The notes: a model not told the origin generated them from the letters alone. DNA of 64,000 bases from Marinobacter sp. NP-4(2019) (GCF_003994855.1 NZ_CP034142.1:2542001-2606000); one strand, 5' to 3'; counted from the first letter of the stretch, positions 52,494 to 61,648 are shown. A program made the numbers and translations.

Positions 52494-52626
52494 GGCGTTA
52501 CCAGAACAGAGGGACGACACTTCATGCCTGCGCATCAAGGTGTCCCAATTGTACAAACGACTCGGTGGCTGTCACGTTACGCTCTATACAGATTAGGCGC
52601 CAGACAGCTCGCGAATTACGGCAGCT

Positions 52627-53259
52627 TCATCCTGCCGGGATCATATTGCGCAGGGCCAGGCGAATCAGCTCTTCACTCGCCATGCCTTTCTCCCCTACCT
52701 TATTGATGGCCTTTGCCGCCTCCTGTGGCTTGTAACCAAGGGCAATCAGCGCGGCTTCGGCTTCATCCCTGGGATCGTGAGCAGCCATTGGCGACTCATC
52801 GATAGCCGCGCCATCGCCTGTCGTCCCGGACGACATAGGCGTGAATTGCCCTTCAAGTTGCCCTATCCGATCCGTCATTTCAATAAGGAGCCGTTCAGCG
52901 GTTTTCTTACCGACCCCGGGCAGTTTTACCAGCGCGTTGGCATCCCTTGCTTCCACGCAACGGATAAACTGCTGCGCATCCAGCCCCGAGAGGATACCCA
53001 CCGCCAACCTCGGCCCCACGCCATTGACCTTGATCAGCAAGCGGAACAGATCGCGATCCAGGCGGGAGGCAAAACCGAACAGGCTCTGGGCGTCTTCACG
53101 AACCGCGAAATGGGTATGGAGGGTTACTTCCGTGCCCGCGTCCGGGAGATGGAAAAAGGTGGTGTAGGGAATATCGACTTCATACCCCAGGCCAGAGCAC
53201 TCGACCAGTGCCTGACCGGGAGACTTTTCTATCAGCGTGCCTCGAATTCGGCCTATCAA
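52627..53259 (-). CDS. ruvA: Holliday junction binding protein RuvA
   Basis: 210 residues. An OB-fold N-terminal domain (MIGRIRGTLIEKSPGQALVE), two helix-hairpin-helix motifs (LLIKVNGVGPRLAVGILSGL, LVKLPGVGKKTAERLLIEM) and a C-terminal RuvB-binding helix bundle (EAEAALIALGYKPQEAAKA). It lies 30 bases after ruvC. Confidence 0.97.
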   Translation of the reverse strand: MIGRIRGTLIEKSPGQALVECSGLGYEVDIPYTTFFHLPDAGTEVTLHTHFAVREDAQSLFGFASRLDRDLFRLLIKVNGVGPRLAVGILSGLDAQQFIRCVEARDANALVKLPGVGKKTAERLLIEMTDRIGQLEGQFTPMSSGTTGDGAAIDESPMAAHDPRDEAEAALIALGYKPQEAAKAINKVGEKGMASEELIRLALRNMIPAG

Positions 53260-53289
53260 CGAGAGTCTCCTCAGGCGCCAACGCGCCGG

Positions 53290-53814
53290 TTATTGTTGTC
53301 TTACCCGCCCACTTCGCACCTTGCCACCGGCCGATAGCCGCGTCACGCTCTGGTTCATGTGGGCATGGCACAGGGCAATCGCAAGGGCATCGGCGGCATC
53401 CGCCTGAGGGGTTCGGGAAAGGGATAAAAGCACCTGGACCATGTGCTGAACCTGGGACTTGTCAGCGCCGCCCTTGCCCACCACAGCCTGCTTGACCTGA
53501 CGAGCCGAATATTCATGAACCGGCAGCCCGCTATTGGCAGCACTGACAATGGCTGCACCCCGGGCCTGTCCCAGTTTGAGCGCAGAATCCGGGTTGCGGG
53601 CCATAAACACCTGCTCGATGGCGAATTCTTCCGGGCGATATTCCCCGATCAACGTGGCAAGACTGTGAAAGATGGTCTGCAAACGCTCCGCCATGGGTTT
53701 CTCACCCACGCGGATACAACCACTGTCGATGTATTCGATGTGGCGCCCCTGCGCCCGGATAATACCGTATCCGGTAATGCGGGACCCCGGATCTACACCC
53801 AGAATAATGGCCAC
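53290..53814 (-). CDS. ruvC: Holliday junction resolvase RuvC
   Basis: 174 residues of RNase H fold. The acidic catalytic residues are visible: Asp in ILGVDPGSRITGYG, Glu in EFAIEQVFMA and the Asp pair in PQADAADALAIALCH. It cuts junctions symmetrically. It follows yebC by 18 bases. Confidence 0.97.
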   Translation of the reverse strand: MAIILGVDPGSRITGYGIIRAQGRHIEYIDSGCIRVGEKPMAERLQTIFHSLATLIGEYRPEEFAIEQVFMARNPDSALKLGQARGAAIVSAANSGLPVHEYSARQVKQAVVGKGGADKSQVQHMVQVLLSLSRTPQADAADALAIALCHAHMNQSVTRLSAGGKVRSGRVRQQ

Positions 53815-53832
53815 ATCAAAATCCTTGTCAGG

Positions 53833-54576
53833 CTAAAGGGAATCCATCACCTCGTCGGGGATATCGGCGTTGGAATAGACATTCTGGACATCGTCCAGAT
53901 CTTCCAGCATGTCGATCAGCTTGAGGATGGTTTCAGCGCCGTCGCGATCCAGTTCGACGCGAGTGGAAGGCACCATGGTCACTTCCGCATTGTCCGGCTT
54001 GAGTCCGGACTCCACAAGCGACTGTTTGACATCCAGAAACTGCTCGGGCGTGGTGACGATTTCGTAGGAACCATCCTCCTGCTCAGCAAGATCGTCCGCA
54101 CCGGCGACCAGAGCCGCCTCCATCAGCTTGTCCTCTTCCACTTCGGGACTATAGCTGATAATGCCCTGCTTGCTGAACAGGTACGCCACAGAACCGTCAG
54201 TCCCGAGGTTGCCGCCCATCTTGTTGAAAGCATGCCGGATTTCAGCCACCGTGCGGTTACGGTTATCAGTCATGGCTTCTATGAAAATGGCGACACCACC
54301 GGGGCCATAGCCTTCGTAGGTCAGCTCTTCATAGTTACTGTCGTCACCACCCCCGGCACCGCGTTCCACTGCGCGCTCGATGGTGTCCTTCTTCATGTTG
54401 GCGGTGAGCGCCTTGTCGATCACCGCCCGCAAGCGGGGATTGTCGTCCGGGTTGCCGCCACCCTGACGGGCAGCGACGGTCAGCTCACGGATGATTTTGG
54501 TGAAGATCTTGCCCCGCTTGGCATCCTGAGCCGCCTTGCGATGCTTGATGTTGGCCCATTTACTATGACCAGCCAT
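53833..54576 (-). CDS. YebC/PmpR-family DNA-binding regulatory protein
   Basis: 247 residues. Conserved opening MAGHSKWANIKHRKAAQD and YEGYGPGGVAIFIEAMTDNR are diagnostic. The family regulates transcription and, in some members, rescues translation. It sits between aspS and ruvC, a frequent arrangement. Confidence 0.95.
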   Translation of the reverse strand: MAGHSKWANIKHRKAAQDAKRGKIFTKIIRELTVAARQGGGNPDDNPRLRAVIDKALTANMKKDTIERAVERGAGGGDDSNYEELTYEGYGPGGVAIFIEAMTDNRNRTVAEIRHAFNKMGGNLGTDGSVAYLFSKQGIISYSPEVEEDKLMEAALVAGADDLAEQEDGSYEIVTTPEQFLDVKQSLVESGLKPDNAEVTMVPSTRVELDRDGAETILKLIDMLEDLDDVQNVYSNADIPDEVMDSL

Positions 54577-54597
54577 ACTCTACTCCATCAATCTTCC

Positions 54598-54626
54598 GGG
54601 CTTCCCGGTCCGCAACCGGGGAGCCC
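54598..54626. repeat. Strong hairpin between aspS and yebC
   Basis: GGGCTTCCCGGT pairs with ACCGGGGAGCCC around a 5-base loop (12 pairs, one wobble on the plus-strand RNA). No T-run follows in the minus-strand direction of transcription, so it may affect mRNA stability rather than stop transcription. Confidence 0.4.
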
Positions 54627-54640
54627 AGCCAGGGTGTTGC

Positions 54641-56446
54641 TTACTCGTTATTACCTTCGGCCTTGTTGCCTTCAGCTGCTTTGGCAACCGGCTTCCGCAA
54701 GCGAATATGCAGTTCACGCAACTGCTTCTCGTCCACCTCACCCGGCGCCTGGGTCATCAGACAGGTAGCGCTCTGGGTTTTCGGGAAGGCGATCACATCA
54801 CGGATGGACGAGGCGCCGGTCATCAGCATCACCAGACGGTCCAGACCAAAGGCCAGGCCACCATGGGGAGGACAGCCAAACTTCAGGGCGTCCAGCAGGA
54901 AGCCAAACTTGGCGCGGGCTTCTTCCTCGCCAATGCCCAGGATACGGAACACCGCTTCCTGCATTTCTTCGTTGTGGATACGAATGGAACCACCGCCCAG
55001 CTCGGTGCCGTTGAGTACCATGTCGTAGGCCCGTGACAGCGCCGTTGCCGGGTTTGCCGCCAGCTCTTCAGCCGAACAGGAAGGTGCAGTGAACGGGTGG
55101 TGAATCGCCGTCAGGCTGCCGTCCGGAGTTTCCTCGAACATGGGAAAATCCACGACCCACAGCGGTGCCCACTCGGAGGTCAGCATATCCAGATCGTGAC
55201 CTACCTTGATTCGCAGCGCGCCAAGTGCTTCATTCACCACAGTGGCCTTGTCCGCACCAAAGAAAACGATATCACCGTCTTCCGCGCCAACACGCTCAAT
55301 GATCGCCATGGCCACGTCATCACCAAGGAACTTGATGATCGGTGATTGCAGGCCCTCAACACCCTTGGCCAGCTCGTTGACCTTGATGTAGGCAAGACCC
55401 TTGGCGCCGTAAATGCCGACAAACTTGGTGTAATCGTCGATCTGTTTACGGGTCAGCTCACCACCCTTGGGCACACGCAGCGCGGCAACACGGCCTTTCG
55501 GATCCTTTGCCGGACCGGCAAAAACCTTGAAGTCCACACCTTCGACCAGATCACCCACGTCCAGCAACTCCAGCGGAATACGCAGGTCCGGCTTATCGCT
55601 ACCATAGCGCTGCATCGCCTCTGCGTAGGGCATGCGCGGGAATTCCGGCAGCTCGACGCTCAGGACATCCTTGAACAGGGAGCGAATCATGTCCTCGTTG
55701 ACGGACATCATGGTTTCCTCGTCAACAAAGGACGCTTCTACATCCACCTGGGTAAACTCTGGCTGACGATCGGCGCGCAAGTCTTCATCGCGGAAACACT
55801 TGGCAATCTGGTAATAACGGTCAACGCCGGACACCATCAGCAGCTGTTTGAACAACTGAGGAGACTGTGGCAAGGCAAAGAATGAACCTTCATGAGTGCG
55901 GCTTGGCACCAGGTAATCCCGGGCACCTTCCGGCGTCGCGCGGGTCAGGATCGGTGTTTCCACGTCCATAAACCCGTTGCCATCGAGGTAGTTACGGATA
56001 TAACTGGTCACCCGGGAACGGAAGCGCAGTCGGTTCAGCATTTCCGGACGACGAAGGTCGACATAGCGGTACTTGAGGCGGACATCCTCACCAACGTCAA
56101 CATGTTCATCCAGCGGGAATGGCGGCGTGGCAGCGGCGTTCAGGATACTCAGTTCCTTGCCCAGCAACTCAACCTGACCTGTCGGCATGTTGTTGTTCTC
56201 GGTGCCGGCCGGACGGCGGCGAACTCGGCCGGTGACCTTGATAACAAACTCACTGCGTACTTTTTCCGCCAGGGCAAAGCTCTCGGGGGTATCCGGATCG
56301 ACCACGACCTGGGATATGCCGTCCCGGTCCCGCAGGTCGAGGAAAATCACCCCACCATGGTCACGGCGACGGTGAACCCAACCGCAGAGTGTTACTTCCT
56401 GATCAATGTGAGATTCGTTTATACCACCGCAATAATGACTGCGCAT
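54641..56446 (-). CDS. aspS: Aspartyl-tRNA synthetase
   Basis: 601 residues, class II synthetase. N-terminal OB-fold anticodon domain (MRSHYCGGINESHIDQEVTL), motif 2 region FRDEDLRADRQPEFTQVD, and motif 3 FGLDRLVMLMTG. The bacterial GAD insertion is present between motifs 2 and 3. ATG 56446 starts at the family N-terminus; the frame extends 30 codons upstream. Whether it charges tRNA-Asn too cannot be read here. Confidence 0.97.
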   Translation of the reverse strand: MRSHYCGGINESHIDQEVTLCGWVHRRRDHGGVIFLDLRDRDGISQVVVDPDTPESFALAEKVRSEFVIKVTGRVRRRPAGTENNNMPTGQVELLGKELSILNAAATPPFPLDEHVDVGEDVRLKYRYVDLRRPEMLNRLRFRSRVTSYIRNYLDGNGFMDVETPILTRATPEGARDYLVPSRTHEGSFFALPQSPQLFKQLLMVSGVDRYYQIAKCFRDEDLRADRQPEFTQVDVEASFVDEETMMSVNEDMIRSLFKDVLSVELPEFPRMPYAEAMQRYGSDKPDLRIPLELLDVGDLVEGVDFKVFAGPAKDPKGRVAALRVPKGGELTRKQIDDYTKFVGIYGAKGLAYIKVNELAKGVEGLQSPIIKFLGDDVAMAIIERVGAEDGDIVFFGADKATVVNEALGALRIKVGHDLDMLTSEWAPLWVVDFPMFEETPDGSLTAIHHPFTAPSCSAEELAANPATALSRAYDMVLNGTELGGGSIRIHNEEMQEAVFRILGIGEEEARAKFGFLLDALKFGCPPHGGLAFGLDRLVMLMTGASSIRDVIAFPKTQSATCLMTQAPGEVDEKQLRELHIRLRKPVAKAAEGNKAEGNNE

Positions 56447-56632
56447 ACCGGTTCCCGTTGTTTCAAATGTGTGCATAAATGTGTGCGAAATATGGATTCG
56501 GCGGACACTACTGGAAAAGCCGCCCATTATAAACACAATGAGCGTGAAAATCAGGCTCCAATCACGGTGGGTGACGCCTCCTGCACAGACCGATAGAATG
56601 TAGCGCCCTATTCAGCAATCGGAGCCGTTGCA

Positions 56633-57256
56633 TTGTCGTCCCGAGCCGAACAAAAACTCAAAACACGCCGCGCCCTGATGGATGCTGCCCTCGCTCAGCT
56701 CAGCGCCGATCGTGGCTTTGGCAGTCTGAGCCTCAGGGAAGTTGCCCGGGAAGCCGGCATTGCCCCGACATCGTTCTATCGCCATTTTGCTGAACTGGAC
56801 GAACTGGGCCTGGCACTGGTGGATGAAGGCGGTGTAGCCCTGCGCCAGCTCATGCGCCACGCACGCAAGCGGATCGCAAGGGATGGCAGCGCCATCAGCA
56901 CCTCCGTCGAAACCTTTATGGAGTATCTCGGCAACAACGCCAACCTGTTTCGGCTGATGTTGCGGGAACGTACGGGGGTCTCCAAACCCTTCCGTACCGC
57001 CATCAAGGCGGAAATAGATCATTTCGTTACGGAACTGGCGGATGACCTGCGGCGTTTTGCGGACGAACAGAGCAAACCACTGTCCGATGCGCGACTGGTC
57101 GCGGAAGCCATGGTTACCCTGGTGTTCAATCAGGGCGCGGAAGCCCTGGATGCAACACCAAAAGAGAAGGAAAACCTGAAGGTTAAACTGAAAACGGAAT
57201 TGCGGATGATTCTATTGGGCTCTCAAAGTCTCGCCAGTCACACAAGAAAGCCCTGA
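56633..57256 (+). CDS. fabR: TetR-family repressor of unsaturated fatty-acid synthesis (FabR-like)
   Basis: 207 residues. The N-terminal TetR helix-turn-helix (~10-60; LREVAREAGIAPTSFYRHF) and the EQKLKTRRALMDAAL opening match FabR. The ligand domain is helical. FabR senses the unsaturated acyl pool and represses fabA/fabB-type genes. The start is TTG with GGAG 9-10 bases ahead; it diverges from aspS. A structured segment and terminator follow. Confidence 0.8.
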   Translation: MSSRAEQKLKTRRALMDAALAQLSADRGFGSLSLREVAREAGIAPTSFYRHFAELDELGLALVDEGGVALRQLMRHARKRIARDGSAISTSVETFMEYLGNNANLFRLMLRERTGVSKPFRTAIKAEIDHFVTELADDLRRFADEQSKPLSDARLVAEAMVTLVFNQGAEALDATPKEKENLKVKLKTELRMILLGSQSLASHTRKP

Positions 57257-57309
57257 ACCCGAATTTCAGGTATTTTTTTCAATTTATCGGAATTTACTGG
57301 AACCCTAAT

Positions 57310-57360
57310 GACTCAACACTCGTCTGCTAATTGGGATAGAGCCTATCCTATTGTTGAGTC
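57310..57360 (+). other. Nested inverted repeats downstream of fabR
   Basis: Outer arms GACTCAACA (57310-57318) and TGTTGAGTC (57352-57360) pair over 9 bases. Inside them GGATAG (57334-57339) and CTATCC (57343-57348) form a second hairpin with a 3-base loop. The strong terminator at 57384-57407 follows, so a ~100-base structured 3' RNA or an independent small RNA is possible. Confidence 0.5.
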
Positions 57361-57383
57361 GTTGCCTCTATGAGGTGACTTGA

Positions 57384-57407
57384 GCCCGCCACTTGGCGGG
57401 CTTTTTT
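57384..57407 (+). terminator. Rho-independent terminator
   Basis: GCCCGCCA and TGGCGGGC pair over 8 bases with a 2-base apex (a 4-base loop if the closing pair opens), followed at once by six T (57402-57407). It is ~130 bases after fabR, on the same strand. Confidence 0.9.
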
Positions 57408-57418
57408 ATGACGCGTCC

Positions 57419-57925
57419 CTAGGAGGCGTACTTCATCCGTCCGCCAATTTCATATCCTTCCGGAATCCTGTAAACAGATGACGCCATACGTGCGGCGTCC
57501 GCGTGATGGCGCTCCAGATAGTTTTCCACCTCTATGGCACGATGGCGAAAAGCACCATCCAACTCCTGGCTCAGGGAATAATCCAGCCGGATACCCACTC
57601 GTACACCGTCACCAATATCATTGACGTATCGTACATTACCGGGCACAAAGCTGATGACAGGCTCATCCCTCGGGTTTCTCACTTCGAGCTTACGTACAAG
57701 GGACAAACGCACATTTTCGTCCGGCTTGACCTGATCACCGGACAGGATCAGGGCCACACCGTCGCGATCAAAATCCAGCACAACGCACTCTTCTATGAGT
57801 TCCAAAGATTCTTCCGTGTAAACCCTGGCGGACAGTAATCCGAGTGCCAGATATCGATAATTGACGACATCCGTATCGTGGGAGGCCTGCGGCAAACTCA
57901 CCTGAGCGCTGGAGGTATTTTCCAT
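57419..57925 (-). CDS. PilZ-domain-like protein
   Basis: 168 residues, soluble. A RYLALGLLSAR start, VLDFDRDGVALIL (in place of the usual D/NxSxxG strand), VRKLEVRNPRDEP and VRVGIRLDYS form a beta-rich pattern like PilZ c-di-GMP-binding domains, but the RxxxR and DxSxxG residues are not clearly present. It could be a non-binding PilZ relative. The C-terminal ~50 residues are helical (AFRHRAIEVENYLERHH). It is single, behind the plus-strand terminator, and has 205 bases upstream with no obvious promoter. Confidence 0.45.
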   Translation of the reverse strand: MENTSSAQVSLPQASHDTDVVNYRYLALGLLSARVYTEESLELIEECVVLDFDRDGVALILSGDQVKPDENVRLSLVRKLEVRNPRDEPVISFVPGNVRYVNDIGDGVRVGIRLDYSLSQELDGAFRHRAIEVENYLERHHADAARMASSVYRIPEGYEIGGRMKYAS

Positions 57926-58103
57926 AGTTCCACTCTCTTTTACTTGGTTTTTTTGGGATCTACGTCACGTTTCCATGGTTACACGCTGGTATAGCATCCC
58001 AAGTTCCTGAATGTACCGGTGGATACATACGAAAGAGACCTTTTTGGCCCAAGAAGAAAGAGATAGATGGCAAAGTGGGCCACCCGGAAGAGTTAGTGGC
58101 AGC

Positions 58104-58129
58104 TGTCAGGAGGCGGTTGCCTCCTGACA
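58104..58129. terminator. 11-bp perfect hairpin after the HIT gene
   Basis: TGTCAGGAGGC and GCCTCCTGACA pair completely with loop GGTT, starting 1 base after the HIT stop on the minus strand. There is no T-run, so it may protect the 3' end or act with another factor. Confidence 0.5.
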
Positions 58130-58130
58130 A

Positions 58131-58556
58131 TCAGGCAAGAGATGAAATGACGGGATTCAGCTGTTCGCGGACTGATGCCAGTTCAGATTCGTCATAAGGT
58201 ACCGGGGGTTGCGTACCCCATACCGGAGCAGGCCAGGCGGGGTCACCCCGAAAGCGGACAATATGATGCAAATGCAACTGCGGCACCATGTTCCCCAGCG
58301 CGGCAACATTCATTTTGTCGCCATCGAACCGGGCCATCATGTCTTTACTCAAGGCAGAAGACTCAACCAGCAGTCGTTGTTGATCCGCTGGTTCAAGCTC
58401 ATAGATTTCCCGGATACCTGGTCGCACCGGAACCAGGATGACCCAGGGCCAGGTACGGTCATTCATCAACCGAACCTCGCACAATCGAGTCCGGCCCAGG
58501 CTGATCGTATCAGCGGCAAGGCGCTCATGGAGCTGAAAATCGCTGGCTGAAGACAT
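58131..58556 (-). CDS. HIT-family protein
   Basis: 141 residues. The histidine motif is QLHLHHIVRF; the third His of the classic HxHxH triad is replaced by Ile, as in a proteobacterial HIT subgroup with a following PAWPAPVWG segment. Such proteins hydrolyse or bind nucleotides. ATG 58556 begins 1 base after the ugd stop (58558), so it is translationally coupled. An ORF extension to 58613 overlaps ugd and is not favoured. Confidence 0.85.
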   Translation of the reverse strand: MSSASDFQLHERLAADTISLGRTRLCEVRLMNDRTWPWVILVPVRPGIREIYELEPADQQRLLVESSALSKDMMARFDGDKMNVAALGNMVPQLHLHHIVRFRGDPAWPAPVWGTQPPVPYDESELASVREQLNPVISSLA

Positions 58557-58557
58557 A

Positions 58558-59901
58558 TCAATCGAACTGGAACTGGTTACGGCCACGACCGATAGCATAG
58601 TAGATGAGCCCATTGCGGCTCAACATCTCCGGCTCGTAAAGGTTACGGCCATCGAACACCACCGGTTCCTTCAGAGTGGTGGCAATGGCGGCAAAATCCG
58701 GGGAACGGAACTCCTTCCACTCCGTGCAGATGGCGAGAACATCGGCACCTTTCAGCGCCTGCTCCTTGGTTCCACACAGAGTGAGACCGGATTGGTCGCC
58801 ATAGAGCCGCTGAGTCTCCTCCATGGCCTCCGGATCGAAAGCCTGCACGCTGGCACCCGCTTTCCAGAGGTCCTCCATCAGTGTGCGAGCCGATGCCTCT
58901 CGCATGTCATCGGTATTGGGTTTGAATGCCAACCCCCAAAGGGCCACCACTTTGCCTTTGAGATCGCCATTGAAATAGTGACTGATCTTGTCGAACAGAA
59001 CATGCTTCTGGGCGTAATTCACCGATTCAACAGCATTAAGCAGGCGAGCTTCGTAGTCACAATCGCGGGCCGTCCGCGCCAGGGCCTGAACATCTTTCGG
59101 GAAACAGGAGCCACCGTAACCACAGCCCGGATAGATAAAGTGATAGCCAATACGGGGATCGGAGCCAATACCCCGACGCACTGCCTCAATATCCGCCCCA
59201 AGACGTTCGGCCAAGTTGGCAATTTCGTTCATGAAACTGATCTTGGTGGCGAGCATGGAGTTGGCCGCATACTTGGTCAGCTCGGCTGAGCGGATATCCA
59301 TAAAGATCATACGGTCGTGACTGCGATTGAACGGATAATAGACTTCCCGCAGCATGTCCGCCGCCTTATCGCTGTCGGTGCCAACGACAATACGGTCGGG
59401 CTTCATAAAATCATTGATCGCCGCTCCTTCTTTCAGGAACTCCGGGTTGGACACCACATCAAATTCCAACTCCAGGCCACGGCGGTCCAGTTCGGCACGT
59501 ACAGCGGCCTTGACCTTGTCACCGGTGCCCACGGGGACGGTGGACTTGTCAACGACCACCTTGTAGTCGTCCATGTGCTCACCAATAGACCGGGCAACCG
59601 CCGTTACGTATTGAAGGTCTGCCGAGCCATCCTCATCCGGTGGCGTTCCCACCGCAATAAACTGCAGAATACCGTGCCGGACAGCCTTCGCGGCATCGGT
59701 GGTGAAAGACAGACGTCCTGCCTCCACTGTGTGTTTGACGATGCTTTCCAGGCCCGGCTCATAGATGGGAATCTGGCCGTTCTCCAGCTTTTCGATCTTG
59801 CCGCGATCAACATCCATGCACAGCACTTCGTGCCCTACATCGGCCAGACAGGCGCCTGTCACCAGACCGACGTAACCGGTACCAAAAATGGTAATCTTCA
59901 T
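58558..59901 (-). CDS. ugd: UDP-glucose 6-dehydrogenase
   Basis: 447 residues. NAD-binding GTGYVGLVTGACLADVGH opens the protein, VDKSTVPVGTGDKV and the catalytic Cys in GCGYGGSCFPKD (~260) follow. It oxidises UDP-glucose to UDP-glucuronate. With galU and the epimerase at 36.4 kb it can supply uronic-acid precursors. It is 42 bases behind galE. Confidence 0.97.
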   Translation of the reverse strand: MKITIFGTGYVGLVTGACLADVGHEVLCMDVDRGKIEKLENGQIPIYEPGLESIVKHTVEAGRLSFTTDAAKAVRHGILQFIAVGTPPDEDGSADLQYVTAVARSIGEHMDDYKVVVDKSTVPVGTGDKVKAAVRAELDRRGLELEFDVVSNPEFLKEGAAINDFMKPDRIVVGTDSDKAADMLREVYYPFNRSHDRMIFMDIRSAELTKYAANSMLATKISFMNEIANLAERLGADIEAVRRGIGSDPRIGYHFIYPGCGYGGSCFPKDVQALARTARDCDYEARLLNAVESVNYAQKHVLFDKISHYFNGDLKGKVVALWGLAFKPNTDDMREASARTLMEDLWKAGASVQAFDPEAMEETQRLYGDQSGLTLCGTKEQALKGADVLAICTEWKEFRSPDFAAIATTLKEPVVFDGRNLYEPEMLSRNGLIYYAIGRGRNQFQFD

Positions 59902-59943
59902 TCAATCAATCCCGATAGTTGCAATGTTTCAGAAAAAACTGTG

Positions 59944-60939
59944 TCAGGCGTTCTCACCTGCCTGGCGATCCTGCCAGATTTTCTCCCAGGCCAGCGCGGT
60001 ACCTACGATGATTTCCAGGTCGTCGTAATCCGGTTGCCAGCCCAGTATCTGTTTGATTCGCTCGTTATCCGCCATCAGCGCGGCCGGATCCCCGGCCCGG
60101 CGCCCTGTTTCCTTCACAGGGAAGTCCACACCGGATTGCCGCTTGACCACATCAATGACTTCCCGCACGGTGAATCCGCGACCATAACCACAATTCAGTA
60201 CCCGCGATTCGCCGCCATCTGCCATATAACCCAGGGCCATTACGTGGGCCTTGGCCAGGTCTTCCACATGAATGTAATCGCGGATGCAGGTGCCGTCTCG
60301 GGTGTCATAATCTGTTCCGAATATGCTCATACCGTCGCGCTTCCCTGTCACGCACTCGCTGGCGACCTTGATCAGATGTGTGGCTTCGGGAGTCGCCTGC
60401 CCAAGCAAGCCGTCCGGGTTGGCACCAGCCACATTGAAATAGCGAAGGATGACATAATTCAGGGAGGAAGCCGCCGCAAGATCCATGATCATACGTTCAC
60501 TCATCATCTTGGAGGCACCGTAGGGGTTAATCGGTGCCAGCGGCAAGTCCTCGGTCAACACGGTCTGTTCCGGCATGCCATAAACGGCGGCGGTGGAAGA
60601 AAACACCATGTAGGGCACACGGTGTTGCTCAACGGCCCGCAGAAGGTTCAGCGTATTGCGGGTATTGTTGCTGTAATACTTGAGAGGATTCTCGACAGAT
60701 TCAGGCACCACAATGTTAGCGGCGAAATGCAGGACGGCATCAAAGCTGTGCTGTGAGAACACATCCGCGATGGCCGATTCATCCGCCAGGTCACCCACAA
60801 CCAGTTCACCACAGGTCACCGCCCATCGGTAGCCCGTCGAGAGGTTATCGAACACCACGACATCGTGTCCGGCTTCGCCGAGTTGCCGCACCACGTGACT
60901 GCCAATGTAGCCGGCTCCGCCGGTCACCAGTACTTTCAT
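59944..60939 (-). CDS. galE: UDP-glucose 4-epimerase
   Basis: 331 residues, extended short-chain dehydrogenase. GGAGYIGSHVV at residues ~7-17 binds NAD, SSTAAVYG has the catalytic Ser, and INPYGASKMMSE gives YxxxK (~145). ATG overlaps the tadA stop as ATGA (60936-60939). Family-typical MLGWQPDYDDLE-like tail present. Confidence 0.95.
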   Translation of the reverse strand: MKVLVTGGAGYIGSHVVRQLGEAGHDVVVFDNLSTGYRWAVTCGELVVGDLADESAIADVFSQHSFDAVLHFAANIVVPESVENPLKYYSNNTRNTLNLLRAVEQHRVPYMVFSSTAAVYGMPEQTVLTEDLPLAPINPYGASKMMSERMIMDLAAASSLNYVILRYFNVAGANPDGLLGQATPEATHLIKVASECVTGKRDGMSIFGTDYDTRDGTCIRDYIHVEDLAKAHVMALGYMADGGESRVLNCGYGRGFTVREVIDVVKRQSGVDFPVKETGRRAGDPAALMADNERIKQILGWQPDYDDLEIIVGTALAWEKIWQDRQAGENA

Positions 60940-61460
60940 GGTTTGCTCTGCTCCTTCCCTGAATCCTGCTTTCTTTGCTGGCGCTGACGACGGATCTCCG
61001 CACGCCGGCGGCTGAAAAACTGACTGATCACTTCACCACATTCCGGGGCAAGCACGCCACCGGTAACGTCCACCCGCCAGTTGAAATGCTCTTCCTCCAG
61101 CGTGTTCCGCGCCGATTCGACGGCACCCGCTTTCGGTTCAGCGGCTCCGTATACCAGCCTGCTGATGCGACTGTGAACAATGGCACCAACACACATGGTG
61201 CAGGGCTCAAGCGTGACATACAGCGTGGCACCGGATAAACGGTAATTGCCAACCCGGCTTGCGGCGTCCCGCAGCGCCCTGATCTCGGCATGAGCCGTGG
61301 GGTCACAGCCACTGATCGGGGCGTTAAAGCCGGCACCGATTTCCCGGCCGTCAAGAACCACGACAGCGCCAACCGGCACCTCTCCCCGGGCAGAGGCCTG
61401 TTCGGCCAACGCCAGGGCGCGCGCCATCCAACGCTCGTCAATACCTAAGTGAACGCTCAT
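60936..61460 (-). CDS. tadA: tRNA-specific adenosine deaminase TadA
   Basis: 174 residues. Zinc-site residues are in HAEIRALRDAA (His and catalytic Glu) and PCTMCVGAIVHSR (two Cys). It makes inosine at tRNA-Arg wobble position. A C-terminal basic tail (RRRAEIRRQRQQRK) is present. First gene of tadA-galE-ugd-HIT, in a 4-base overlap with galE. Confidence 0.95.
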   Translation of the reverse strand: MSVHLGIDERWMARALALAEQASARGEVPVGAVVVLDGREIGAGFNAPISGCDPTAHAEIRALRDAASRVGNYRLSGATLYVTLEPCTMCVGAIVHSRISRLVYGAAEPKAGAVESARNTLEEEHFNWRVDVTGGVLAPECGEVISQFFSRRRAEIRRQRQQRKQDSGKEQSKP

Positions 61461-61511
61461 TCCTGGCGAAATACCCAGTTTCCCATTTGATTTTAAATAA
61501 TCCGTGAATAC

Positions 61512-61648
61512 CCACTAACTAGTGGAGATGAACAATGGGTTGCATCGCAACTTATTGAGCCAAAAGGAAGTTACTTGGCTCATTAACTGACCAACCGTCG
61601 TGATTTCATGGACTCCGGCGTAAAACATGGAGTCTACCTTGCTTTTTT
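61512..61648 (+). ncRNA. Candidate structured small RNA or leader
   Basis: Four hairpins in ~135 bases of intergenic DNA: CCACTA/TAGTGG (61512-61525), GTTGC/GCAAC (61539-61551), TGAGCCAA/TTGGCTCA (61556-61582, 11-base loop AAGGAAGTTAC) and GACTCC/GGAGTC (61611-61634) followed by TTTTTT at 61643-61648. Only the plus strand has the T-run. ANGGA motifs occur in the third loop and near the fourth stem, as in Csr/Rsm sponge RNAs, but they are few. It could also be a leader for the downstream glutamine-synthetase-like gene. Confidence 0.4.

Noticed and set aside
53443..54768. Open frame opposite ruvC, yebC and the aspS end
   Set aside because: It spans three conserved genes and their intergenic gaps, with no motif.
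58045..58083. GGCCCA/TGGGCC inverted repeat upstream of the HIT hairpin
   Set aside because: Six-base stem with a long loop and no T-run; could be chance.
59317..60756. Open frame opposite ugd and galE
   Set aside because: Spans two conserved genes; no start signal or motif.
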